In this document: in pieces, positions 10,801 through 18,748 of the stretch | How positions within the stretch are numbered: the first letter of the stretch is position 1 | Layout: every line of letters begins with the position of its first letter | Assembly (NCBI GenBank): GCA_964200075.2 | Contig: CAXNAA020000511.1 | Span: 1-20,598, forward strand | DNA from: Sphacelaria rigidula | Lineage: Eukaryota > Phaeophyceae > Sphacelariales | Direction of reading: 5' to 3' | Length of the DNA: 20,598 nucleotides | Made by a program: the position numbers and the translations under genes | The notes under the pieces: generated by a model | The model's database searches: none | The model's input: the letters and a program-made list of their open reading frames with translations, nothing else | What the model was told of the DNA's origin: nothing

Positions 10801-13800
10801 TCCCTCTCCTGGTCAGCGTGTTGGCGGGTTCGGTTGTCGTTGTAAACAGTGGTATCACTGTGTACCACAAGCGGCTACTTACACAGGCGGTTGGCACTCG
10901 AACTAGCCATATAAGAACACGCACGGTGACTCCGCTGCCAGAGGAATTAATGGTTTCTGTTGTCCATACTTTAATCTGAGCTTTCGCGAAAACAGTACAC
11001 ATACTCCACTGTACTACCGCAGTCACATCCCGAGGTATCTAACTATAGGCGATGGTTGAGTCCTCCTATATATAGGCCAATGCACGAATCCTTCTGAATT
11101 TAGTTCCCATCGTGTGTATCAGAGACGTTGCAGTTGTCCATCTTATGTCAGCAGCTTGTATTCCACCTACCATCGTCGGCCCGCCGCAACTACATCGCCC
11201 TAGCCTGCAAACGGTCGATCCTACCCGAGATTCCGCCGCCAACTGCCTACCTCCCCTTCCGCTCCCGTCGGCTGTCGTAAACCGGATCATCGCCCTTCTC
11301 TTCCCTCACCGCCCCGGCCGAAACAACCAAGAGAATGGACAGCTTCGTTCTGCAATATCACATCCGTCAATTTGGCACGAGAAAATTGGCGCGGCGGAAC
11401 CTCCGTCACCTGTGTCAAAGCGTTACCAAGCTCGGTTTGCAGCACCCCAGAATAGAGGTGAGTTAGCCCCGGCACTACGCATGACTTGCGAGGCGTGATT
11501 TTCCCGGTTGTCTCCTACCTTCCGTGCTTGATTACCGACCTTCTCTAAAAAAAGCGAGAAAAACTCTGCTGGCGCACTCTCGGAAATATATCCCTATTTT
11601 ATCGGAATATAAGTAGCGAGATCCTCCTCGCCAAGGATACGCGACGTTCCCGGGCATGGGTGCGCGGCGACGTGGTTGCCAACAGCGTAGCCCGCGGCTT
11701 GAAGTGACTCGCCCGTTGTGCTATCCGATAACGTTGGCGTCGGGAGAGACTCGTCGGCGAGCTACAAGCGTCATGCTCTATCACCTACGACAGCTTGTCG
11801 TGTGCGGGGAGCAACACAAGCACTATATGATGATACCGTGGGGCACTAGTTGCATCGTGTGGTTTCTCGGCTTTAGATCTGATGAGAAATATGTTGCATG
11901 GCGATTCCGTGGGGTCGCGTACGAGAGAAGTTGGGGTTCCGGGCTTAGGTCAGAGTGACTCTCATTTGGAGAGTTTTACGTAGGTGTATGTACGATGTCA
12001 TTGACAAGTCATGCTACGACACGGGGGGGGGAGGGGGGGTCGATATCACGAATAAAAGGGCTCATAGGAATGTCAGACGGATTAACATATTCGCGGTGCG
12101 CTGGCATTTGGGTGAAAACGGGGTCATGCAGCATGGATGAGCGTCTTTTATCGGTAAGAAGCACGTTCGGACAATCGTTACTACTTTCAACGACGATTTG
12201 AAGTGGAATTGTGTTGAAGAAATGGCCCAAATCCCCCGGTCGTCGAGCATGGCTCTGACGGTACACAAAGCCCACCCACATTCCGATCCAGGAACATCGC
12301 ACCAGAAACGGAATGAAGAAGGTCTGCAGTTCACCTAAGGACAGGCAAAGTGTATAATGTATACCAACAATACATAATCTCTATTTCATTCTTCTAAATG
12401 GCGAGGAGCAAGACTACATCAGCACAATTTTGTAGCTCACGTCTCGCCGTGATTTTCTCAAATGCTGAACGCTATGAAATTATTGAACGCCCATTCGTAC
12501 CACTCCGACAAAACACCGCACGTCTTCTGATCGTCCACCACCGTTTTGAAAGATCTTCGCAGATCTGGTGGGAGTGCCCGTGGCGATTGAGACGAAGCCG
12601 TATCGCGAGAGGCTGCGAGAGTTTCGGCCGTTCGTGTGCTCCGACTTTGTGCTGCCCCTTCTCTACAGGCTTTGCCCTAAGGGGGAGAAGCTGGACAGGT
12701 CAATCGTTTCCTTTTTGCGTATTCCTCTGGTTATCTGACGTACACCACCAAAATATTGCTAATATCTGCGTACGACAGTTGAGTTTTCTATGAAGTCAGA
12801 AGACGAATCTCCAATATGTTCAGGGCAACTATACTTGTACCTCGAATATTTTCAGGGAACTCGATTTTACAACTGCGGGCGGTTCGCTCGTGACAATGAC
12901 GTGGGGTTTTGCACAGCGGGGTGTTTGGGCCGGCGTCTTTGGCTCAAATTTGGTGAATCGTGACGTGTCCGCATTTTACCTTGGGTTAAGAGGAAACGAC
13001 AAACAGCCGAACACCATCCTTCCCCACCGTTGCAAGACTCTACATGTATGTACTGGAATGGTACTCGGGCATTCTACAGCATAGTATAGTACTTTGTATG
13101 ATAATGATGGACTATACGTGGCGTGGCGATACATGCGTTACCAATGCTACCCCAACCCCCAAGCCACAGCTTCATCCCGGACAGGAGTGATGGCCAACCG
13201 ATTTCTAGACACCGCGGACCAGGCAATGATCTATGATACGTGCTACATATACGCTCGATGATATACATACGCGATGAACCGACAAGATGCTTCGATAAGT
13301 TTTGTTCGGTTAGCCGTCTGATCGCGAAGCCGGTCCTTGCGAGCCCATTTGTGACAATGCGCCGTTTGAGTCCACTTACGTCAATGCATCGTCATATTGT
13401 GCACTGACTTTTTTATTTACGCTTGCTCCTACAACCTCTCCTCCTACAATAAACATCACGAACTCGTCGTGGTCGTAGAAAGACACGTGTGTTAAGGGAG
13501 CGCGGGGGCGGGGGCGGGAGCAGGGGGGGTGTCTCATGATCATTTATGCCATAGTCATAAGACCATTGACCGGGGGTGGGAGGGGCGGGGGAGGAGAGGG
13601 CATTACGATACGATGTTTGAAAAAGTACCAGAAGTTGTCGTTACACGGAACTTCAACGTGACTTCAAAAACAGCCTGCGCCTGAGCGACTTTACCCCGAC
13701 TGAAACTTAGGGGCTGGGCTATTACCTGGAGCTAGACCTTGGTATTCTTTCAAAGGGTCTGCGTGGGGGGTGGGGAGGGTTGCATCGAAATCGCCACCTC

Positions 13801-16800
13801 CCCCTGAGGTGTGCTTCGACCGGTCAACTTGTAATCTTAGTTTTGAATCGGAAGCATCCGTATCATTACAGTGCAGCTACGGCACACGGGGGCATAGGCT
13901 TCGTCATTTGACCATGGATGTGTGTCAAGTCTAGACCATCGACCCGTGCGCCAGGAGTTGTTAATATACGGGTAAAACACTGAGTAAAGACATATGTGGA
14001 TGTGCATGTTGAGAACATATGCTTTGCATACTCTTGCCCCCCATCCCCCCTGCTCTGTCTCGAAAGGGATGCGTGGTCGATGGTATAAAGACTAAGGCAA
14101 GCAACAAATGAGTATGCCTGCCCCCTACCCCCCCCCGCTCCCTCTTGAAAGGGGGGCGTGGTCAATGGTCAAACGACTAAGGCAAGTGACAAATGAGGAC
14201 GCCCCCCGCCCCGCCCCGCCCCCGCCCTCCTCGGGACGACTCCGTGGTCTCGAGAGACCGAGGCATCTCTTTTCCGGTACCTGACCGACAAATTGCTGCC
14301 GAGCACTTGACCAACACTCCTACAGCCCATCGATCTCTTCGCGGTATTATACTTGTCAATTTTCGTCGAAACATGTTTACTTACTCACGCCGTCACACCT
14401 TCGGCAGACGGAAACCAATATCATAAGAATCATTGCGGTCGGAATTTCAGCTCAAGAAAGCCGCCCGGAACTGCCCGTTATTATATTATACTACATGCAT
14501 GTCAGAAGGTGACTGATTGGGGGTCATTTTGTCTTCATAAACACCAGTGTTTCCGTCATCTTGCGCTTCTTTACCTTCGCTAGTAAATCCAAAGCTATCA
14601 TGGGGCTGTGCTTTTAGGTTGCGTTTTTTTTTTTTTATCGCACTACTGCTCGATCTTTACCCATGCAGCTCTCAAAGGACGCCGCAAAAGTACAGCAACT
14701 CGTTCTTGTGAACGGTGTTATCAGGTGGATGGGCAACGGCAAGGCTCCGGTGGCGGTTACTTCTAGCGAGTTTCTACAGGCAATCAGAGAGGTATGTGCC
14801 TGTACTGACTCACCCTGATCGATGGTAACGTGCGATCTCTGACTACTGGTGTAAACAAAACATACTGGTCCACCGTAGATCCTATAAAAGATCAGGTCCC
14901 ACGAGATTTTTCAGATCGGGAGGTTCCTGCGGATTTCTTGGGCCTGAGCCACCGAGTGCTCAGCTAACGTATGTACCCGCCCAACACTAGCGGAAGTCCT
15001 TGCTTCTGAGAACAATGAAGAGCGTTTATCGGTCAATCCGTTGAGATTCGGGGGGTGGGAAGCATTTGCCGCTCATCAAAATACATGGGTCCTCCCGTTG
15101 ATTCCAGTTTGTCCACTGTCACGATTCGACGAGTTTCTTGTACCTTCGTCAGATGCCGTCCGATGGCACCCGCGGGCAGGGCAGTTTGTCTCCGCGTACA
15201 GAAGCTTCACAGAGTATTCGGGGTGTATTGACTGAATCGTCCGTCTTTCAGATCAAGACAAATATACAGCGAGGGAAGGGAAAAACACGTGCAATCCTAC
15301 CTTAATCGCACACATCGATCTCTGATGGGTTTGTGGGAAATGAGTGCAGCATGACGCGTACGCTGAATCACAGAGTTTTACGACTCGTTTGTGACTCGTG
15401 CTACAGTAGGGGTGCACAAATGTTGTCTGAGGCTCGAATGGTTAGTAGCTCTCTATCTCGTCGAAAATACGACTTACGGATTAGTATTACAGCGGGCTGG
15501 GGATATCCCGAATGAATTTCAAAACGAGAATGCTCTGACCCATATTCTTGTGTAGCTCCCAATTTTAGGAGCCCTCTGAATGAGGAAGGTCTGGGCCCAA
15601 ATGCGCAACCCCTACCGTAACATGACTCTTGTCCGCGTTCTGTTGCTGGTTCTGAAACGGGTTACTTCTAACTGGAATTTTCCCATTATTAGGTGTGTCC
15701 CCATGTGCCGCTGGAGTGCCCGGCGATGATGGGCTTGACTATTCAGGTTAGCAAGTACAAAAACACATTGTCGACGATTAAGACAGTGGCGAAGCTTAGC
15801 GTGCCACTGAATCCGTTTATACATATCAAAGAAAGAGGAGAATACCATTCGGTTGTCGTCGGCGACGTCAAAATGTAGAACCATGTATCAAATGACTGTA
15901 CCAAGGTGGACAAAGTGAAGAGCACACTGCTACAACGAACACCGATGGTCGGGCACAGATACATTGAGCATCTTCGCGAATAATCAGTTTTTTCGGCCGT
16001 GCAACGCAACCAAGATTTGTCGCACTTTTCAACCCTCCCTTCATGGTGATGAGTCCGTGGTCTCAAGGGATCAACCCATCTCTCTCCCAGAGTACGGGAA
16101 CTTATCGTGATCCGAGTACGCCACGGGTACGTTCCTACGACACATTCAACAAAAACAGAAAATAATATGATATACCCCAAAGACCTGCAGTTTGCGCCCT
16201 CACCACGCTACTCCCCATAATACGTACGTAAGTAAAACCGCTTCCATAGTACTCGTGCGCGTTCTTGCTAACAATAATAAAAACAAAGTTTGGGAGGCTG
16301 TCGGAGCATCTGGAACAGCGATATCGGCGAGATGACACGCAGCGGCCACCACCAGGACGGCGGGGATGGATCGACCTTGACGAAGGACTGCTCACGGCCC
16401 TGCCCGTACGTTCGCTTCCTTTAGATTGTACAGTGCGGGCGGACTGCACGCGTAGGGGACACAGAATGTTTTTTTCGTGATTCACTTGTTTTTCCCGCGT
16501 CCACTATACCACTTCCTCACGTAATTGGTAGCTCGGGCACAGGGAGGAGAGAGGGTCCAATACTTCGTGAACATATCAGGAATGAAGCACCCCCCTACTT
16601 TCTACACTATGTACTCTTGCTTCCTTTCGCTTCTCTTAAAGGCTCATGATGTGACTTCCTCCTCCTGTGGTTCGGTGAGATGTGTCCTTATTCAATAATG
16701 AAGCTGCTATGCCGTAGTTCCTTCGAAACAGTTGCCAAAGGCATTTTTTCTTGAGTAAATGTGGCCAACCTCCAAATGTATTTCACGAAGGCGCAAAACG

Positions 16801-18644
16801 TTACGCGGGCTGCAAAAAATGATAGGGGCCAAGGCAAAGTATCGTGTGGAAGTTTTACAGTGAGCGGACCGTTCAAATTGTGAGAAAACCTGCACTCCAT
16901 TTGGCGTGACTGTGGCTGCTTGCTGTGTACCATATTCGAAAGAGTGAATGGTAGCTAGGCCAACAATACCAGCCTTCTCGCAAAAATGTTTGACAAAGAC
17001 GAGAAGTTTTACACACTGCTACATTTCATCAGCCGTTTATCCCCTGTGTACGGTGCATGACTCAGAGCTTCTACACGGTGACTTGCTGAGCATCATACCG
17101 TAGCAGCGTGTGTCATGCGGTCCTAGGCTTCACTGGATTAATCGCCGACCTCACGGAACAGCGAGAATCACAGCGGCTTTAGGCTTGGCTGAACAAACAC
17201 ATGTAAGTAGGAGCGGTGAGCAAGAGTAAGCTGCGGTCGTTCTCACCTGCTACCTTCTTGCCTCTTCTCGATTCTCGGACGATAACCTGCGCTCTCGACG
17301 GTACGGGGGTGATGCTTGTACTGGTGCTCGTCGTGGTGGCAATGCCCATGGTGCCGATGGTTCCACTACTACCACTGCTGCTCGACACCTGTCGTTTATA
17401 CCACCTTGAAACGGGAACGTCGAACCACCTGCGCTGCGTACGGCAGTTGTGGTCATGCGAAGAGGAATACCTCATCATGCACGTCACCCTGCACTCGATT
17501 GGCGTGCTCACGAGGTGGTTGAGAAGGTGAGCGCAAGGTGTTTTTCGAGCACGTGTGACTAGTGTATCTGAATCGGTACCACGAGACCAGCACGGGCGCT
17601 GTCGTTGATGAAACGTGCAGCCGCTTTGTGTTGCGCCGCCTCCCACTCCCCCCGCAGCTCTGTCACGTGAATCGTTATTTGTCGGCCAGACTATGCTACA
17701 ATGTAAGGTCAGGCATTTAGACGTACTATTTACATAAAACACTGCAGACGTTCCTGGATTACCTTTTTTACTGCCTGTTCTCGCCACCTCTGTCCACCAC
17801 CATCTAGGATCTGTGTATGCTAAGATTGAGGATTACAACATCCAGACATACTCTGGTAGGACGAGCATCATTTTGACACCCTTCTCTTCTCGCCCTCTTC
17901 TCGCCCTCCCCCATCGCTGTTTCCTCCTCCTCCTCGACCATTTCATTGCCCCAGTAGTGACAAATGTTCCACGCCCTGCGCTCGACCTCTTCTGTATTCT
18001 ATACGAACAGGTCACGCCCTGCAGCAGCAGCACGAGCCAGCGAGACGGCAGCGGCGGCAGCCGCAGCGGCAGCCGCGGTAGATATAGAAGGGGGGGATCA
18101 GAGCGCCAGCAACAAGGTTTCCCCACAGCAACGGCAGCTTCGACCAAGTGGTTCGAAAGCAAAAAAGCGCAGCAATGGCAGCGGTGGTAGCAGTGGTGGT
18201 GGTAACACCGCCGGCAATCAAATATCAGCCGATGGAGGTAGGGGGGAACGCAACGCTCGCAACACGCCTTCTTCCCAAAAACAGACGAATCGACCGACTA
18301 CTTCGAGGATGAAAAAACGCAGCGGTGGCGGTGGCGGTAACAAGGGCGGAAATCGAACGGCCGTAAAAGCGGAAGCCGGCTCTCGTTCGAGTGCTGGAGA
18401 TAGTGGCCCTGGAGATGGCGGAGTCAATGAGAACTTGCTGCAATCGAAGTCGTCGCCTACCGTGGTAGCCGCTGCTACTGCTGCTGCTTCTGCTGCTACT
18501 GTCCCAGAAGAAAGGCTACCATCCTCAGATGATGCACGCGGAATAGAGGGGGGAGGTGGTAAGACACGGCCGCCAACATCGCCTCGGCCAAAACATCGGC
18601 TTGAAGAGGCGAAAGAGCTTGACCGAACGCTGTCGACCGCGTGA
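4452..18644 (+). CDS. Large EF-hand-like helical protein (multi-exon gene, predicted)
   Basis: A single plus-strand gene model of 18-19 exons encoding about 940 residues; individual exons are listed separately. It was built by requiring GT donors, AG acceptors and agreement of reading phase at every junction. Ordered motifs seen are MFEL|VDLWTETSEEEEY (exons 2-3), VYMSKMQVDEKM (exon 8), FVLQYHIRQFGTRKLARRNL (exon 9), HPRIE|IFADLVGV (exons 9-10) and GWIDLDEGLL (exon 14). Residues around 190-230 have an EF-hand-like helix-loop-helix look, but the loop (KDHGEGDDES) is too long and not canonical, so calcium binding is doubtful. I recall this motif order from large EF-hand-like proteins of flagellated protists and algae; a flagellar or scaffold role is inference. 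The tail is Ala/Ser/Gly-rich. Least certain are the start codon, exons 11, 15, 17 and 18, and whether exon 4 directly follows exon 3. Confidence 0.6.
4941..5372 (+). CDS. Predicted exon 2
   Basis: It has 144 codons in phase 0 at both ends. The acceptor is CGATAG|GGC and the donor GAACTG|GTAAGAG, close to consensus. A basic N-terminal part (LEQQKKRRAHKK) is followed by a linker of Ala/Thr/Val. A helical EF-hand-like segment then runs KNAFVDLMVKIHYLIF ... LADWTKDHG ... YDHFVESMFEL. The last helix continues into exon 3. Confidence 0.8.
6125..6149. repeat. (TA)n microsatellite
   Basis: About 24 bp of alternating AT inside the intron before exon 3. Confidence 0.9.
6254..6404 (+). CDS. Predicted exon 3
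   Basis: It opens VDLWTETSEEEEYAEL after the acceptor GGCCAG|GTG, completing the motif begun in exon 2. The reading frame is acidic (EEEE, EAENE). The donor GAGA|GTACGA leaves one base (A), which with AA at the start of exon 4 gives Lys. If that donor is not used, the frame stops at 6437-6439. Confidence 0.75.
7349..7485 (+). CDS. Predicted exon 4
   Basis: It follows the acceptor TTGAGCAG|AA and ends at TCCGAG|GTACGT. It encodes EAAILLWSAVLMNPAIPG and then RDEEIIFNRRFTVATIDAED, mixing a hydrophobic and a charged segment. Entry phase 1 matches the leftover base of exon 3 and exit is phase 0. The acceptor has a weak pyrimidine tract. Confidence 0.7.
7824..7887. repeat. (TG)32 microsatellite
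   Basis: 64 bp of perfect TG repeat in the intron between exons 4 and 5. No SINE sequence adjoins it, unlike the tract at 1194-1349. Confidence 0.97.
8044..8074 (+). CDS. Predicted micro-exon 5 (31 nt)
   Basis: It lies between TGTACAG| and |GTACGT. In the phase set by exon 4 it reads GDVPPQERDS with one leftover G. It is supported only by splice signals and phase agreement with both neighbours. Confidence 0.5.
8177..8219 (+). CDS. Predicted micro-exon 6 (43 nt)
   Basis: The acceptor is GCCACAG|GA and the donor GGCG|GTAAGAA, close to consensus. It reads LRDKSHLQRAMAR with junction Gly before and Arg after. Phase agrees with micro-exon 5 (one base in) and exon 7 (two bases out). Confidence 0.55.
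9128..9278 (+). CDS. Predicted exon 7
   Basis: The acceptor is CTTCCACAG|G. It encodes QEAARRVEASPEDVDPDASL, then a Ser/Arg linker and GILSVDRVNSAIAKV. There is no ATG at its start, so it is easily missed. The donor may be GTG|GTGAAG (used here) or AAG|GTGGTG three bases earlier; both are phase 0. Without splicing the frame ends at TAA 9318-9320. Confidence 0.7.
9950..10210. other. Intronic segment with several open frames, undecided
   Basis: A CT-rich stretch in which plus-strand frames read hydrophobic and minus-strand frames read charged. I found no pair of splice sites in the phase the gene needs, so I do not call an exon. It could be an alternative exon or a chance result of composition. 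Confidence 0.3.
10466..10558 (+). CDS. Predicted exon 8
   Basis: 31 codons in phase 0 at both ends. The acceptor is GAAACTAG|GTG and the donor a near-perfect CATCAG|GTGAGA. It encodes VYMSKMQVDEKMLKKDGG and then a basic end (KSRRKKHQ). Joined to exon 7 it gives ...AIAKV-VYMSKM..., the expected lead-in to the FGTRKLA segment of exon 9. Confidence 0.75.
10767..10979 (+). CDS. Small ORF in intron, doubtful
   Basis: A short reading frame from the in-frame ATG, about 70 codons, has one hydrophobic stretch (ALPLLVSVLAGSVVVV) that could span a membrane. It lies wholly in the intron between exons 8 and 9 and overlaps open frames on the other strand. I see no family resemblance. It is probably chance. 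Confidence 0.15.
   Translation, partial: KMKAPHGEAQALPLLVSVLAGSVVVVNSGITVYHKRLLTQAVGTRTSHIRTRTVTPLPEELMVSVVHTLI
11332..11457 (+). CDS. Predicted exon 9
   Basis: 42 codons in phase 0 at both ends. The acceptor is CAACCAAG|AGA and the donor ATAGAG|GTGAGT a consensus match. It reads FVLQYHIRQFGTRKLARRNL followed by SVTKLGLQHPRIE. The combination of a Gly-containing basic helix and HPRI is the most recognisable part of the protein and continues into exon 10. Confidence 0.85.
12023..12039 (+). repeat. G-tract
   Basis: A run of nine G, one A and seven G in the intron before exon 10. It could form a G-quadruplex with neighbouring G runs, but only two long runs are present. Confidence 0.6.
12553..12698 (+). 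CDS. Predicted exon 10
   Basis: It follows TTTTGAAAG| in phase 0 and reads IFADLVGVPVAIETKPYRER and later FVLPLLYRLCPKGEKLD. With exon 9 it makes HPRIEIFADLVGVP, a smooth continuation. The donor GACAG|GTCAAT leaves two bases (AG), matching exon 11. Confidence 0.85.
12856..12952 (+). CDS. Predicted exon 11 (end uncertain)
   Basis: The acceptor AATATTTTCAG|G is strong, and entry phase fits the two bases left by exon 10. It reads ELDFTTAGGSLVTMTWGF... to GVFGSNL. Candidate donors in the same phase are CTC|GTGACA (near 12889), TTG|GTGAAT (used here) and CAT|GTATGT (near 13044), so the right end may move. Confidence 0.55.
13503..13600 (+). repeat. G-rich block around repeat copy M2a
   Basis: G runs on both sides of M2a: 13503-13529 (three to four runs of 3-7 G) and 13571-13600 (runs of 3-5 G). 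Each side has enough G runs for a G-quadruplex on the plus strand. Confidence 0.6.
13529..13571 (-). repeat. Dispersed repeat M2, copy a
   Basis: On the minus strand it starts GGTCAATGGTCTTATGACTA and ends CATGAGAC. It shares the core GGTCRATGGT...GACTANGGCA with copies at 14060-14118, 14143-14202 and 18669-18730. It is embedded in G/C homopolymer runs. Confidence 0.75.
13887..13935 (-). repeat. Possible degenerate M2 copy
   Basis: The minus strand begins GGTCGATGGTCTAGAC and contains ATGGTCAAATGACGAAGCC, resembling parts of the M2 core with rearrangement. The match is partial. Confidence 0.3.
14036..14208 (+). repeat. Tandem pair of M2 repeats (copies b and c)
   Basis: Two units of about 86 bp in direct orientation. 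Each has a C-run, CTCTGTCTCGAAAGG or CTCCCTCTTGAAAGG, then GCGTGGTCRATGGT, GACTAAGGCAAG and ACAAATGAG, and another C-run. Copy b core is 14060-14118 and copy c core 14143-14202. It lies in the long intron before exon 12. Confidence 0.85.
14669..14791 (+). CDS. Predicted exon 12
   Basis: 41 codons in phase 0 at both ends. The acceptor lies behind a T12-13 tract (CCCATGCAG|CTC) and the donor is AGAGAG|GTATGT. It reads LSKDAAKVQQLVLVNGVIRW, then MGNGKAPVAV, then SSEFLQAIRE. It looks amphipathic and helical. It has no ATG at its start. Confidence 0.8.
15393..15628 (+). mobile_element. MITE family M1, copy B (intronic)
   Basis: The same inverted ends as copy A: GTGCTACAGTAGGGGTGCAC on the left and CCCCTACCGTAACATGACTC on the right. 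It is shorter (236 bp) because it lacks about 25 bp of the interior. It lies in the intron between exons 12 and 13. The flanks do not show a clean TA duplication, so it is probably older. Confidence 0.8.
15693..15746 (+). CDS. Predicted exon 13
   Basis: 18 codons in phase 0 at both ends: CCATTATTAG|GTG to ATTCAG|GTTAGC. It reads VCPHVPLECPAMMGLTIQ. The acceptor has a good pyrimidine tract. The exon is short, so confidence rests on phase and splice signals. Confidence 0.65.
16289..16405 (+). CDS. Predicted exon 14
   Basis: 39 codons in phase 0 at both ends. A branch-point-like TGCTAAC lies about 18 bases before the acceptor AACAAAG|TTT, and the donor is GCCC|GTACGT. It reads FGRLSEHLEQRYRRDDTQ, then a Pro/Arg linker, then GWIDLDEGLLTALP. 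Confidence 0.75.
16642..16674 (+). CDS. Possible small exon 15 (33 nt)
   Basis: A strong acceptor (TTCTCTTAAAG|) and donor (TTCG|GTGAGA) bracket 11 codons, AHDVTSSSCGS, in phase 0. Both neighbours also join in phase 0 without it, so it may be a cassette exon or not used. Confidence 0.4.
17447..17526 (+). CDS. Predicted exon 16
   Basis: CGTACGGCAG|TTG to GAGAAG|GTGAGC. It reads LWSCEEEYLIMHVTLHSIGV and then LTRWLR, leaving two bases. The strand is open both ways here, but the plus reading fits the phase of the chain. If the donor is not used, the protein ends at TGA 17528. Confidence 0.6.
17621..17702 (+). CDS. Possible exon 17
   Basis: The acceptor AACGTGCAG|C fits the two bases left by exon 16, and the donor is ACAAT|GTAAGG. 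It reads RFVLRRLPLPPQ and then LCHVNRYLSARLCYN. A stronger acceptor (CCCCCCGCAG at 17657) lies inside but does not keep phase. Confidence 0.4.
17825..17855 (+). CDS. Possible exon 18 (boundary uncertain)
   Basis: It reads IEDYNIQTYS plus one base before |GTAGGAC. The stronger acceptor CCATCTAG at 17807 would extend it to SVYAKIEDYNIQTYS. That form needs one leftover base and does not fit exon 17, so either this or the previous exon is misplaced. Confidence 0.4.
18025..18644 (+). CDS. Predicted last exon (low-complexity C-terminus)
   Basis: About 205 residues to the stop TGA 18642-18644. It is rich in Ala (one run of ten), Gly (GGGGG, GGGG), Ser, Arg and Lys, and ends RLEEAKELDRTLSTA. It is probably disordered. 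The acceptor CCCTGCAG|CA keeps phase with the IEDYNIQTYS exon. The frame is open from 17964, and an earlier acceptor (ACGAACAG at 18010) is possible. Confidence 0.65.
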
Positions 18645-18668
18645 TCGTGATCTTCGAGGGGGGGGAGG

Positions 18669-18730
18669 GTGTACTCATGATCATGCATGCCGTAGTCATA
18701 AGACCATTGACCTCGCATCCCTACAATCGA
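18669..18730 (-). repeat. Dispersed repeat M2, copy d
   Basis: On the minus strand: TCGATTGTAGGGATGCGAGG, then GGTCAATGGTCTTATGACTA and CATGATCATGAGT. It is closest to copies a and b. It begins 25 bases after the stop codon, so it probably lies in the 3' UTR. Confidence 0.8.
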
Positions 18731-18747
18731 GGGGGGGGGGGGGGGGG
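18731..18747 (+). repeat. G17 homopolymer
   Basis: Seventeen consecutive G bordering M2 copy d. It is prone to length change and sequencing error. Confidence 0.95.
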
Positions 18748-18748
18748 A

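Noticed and set aside
10409-11026. 205-codon minus-strand ORF
   Set aside because: It overlaps plus-strand exon 8, has biased composition without motifs, and lacks supporting splice structure.
14240-14275. Similarity to 16052-16095 (TCCGTGGTCTC...CATCTCT)
   Set aside because: About 35 bp of partial match without defined ends; too weak to call a repeat family.
14890-14965. Another SINE head on the minus strand (shares CGGTGGCTCAG)
   Set aside because: Only 11 bases match and the B-box and body are absent.
15041-15235. 64-codon plus ORF between exons 12 and 13
   Set aside because: No acceptor or donor in the phase needed, and no motif.
17179-17787. 202-codon minus-strand ORF, Ser/Thr-rich
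   Set aside because: It reads plausibly and has a CAG|GTGAGA donor, but has no partner exons; the plus-strand reading fits a phase-consistent chain. Not fully excluded.
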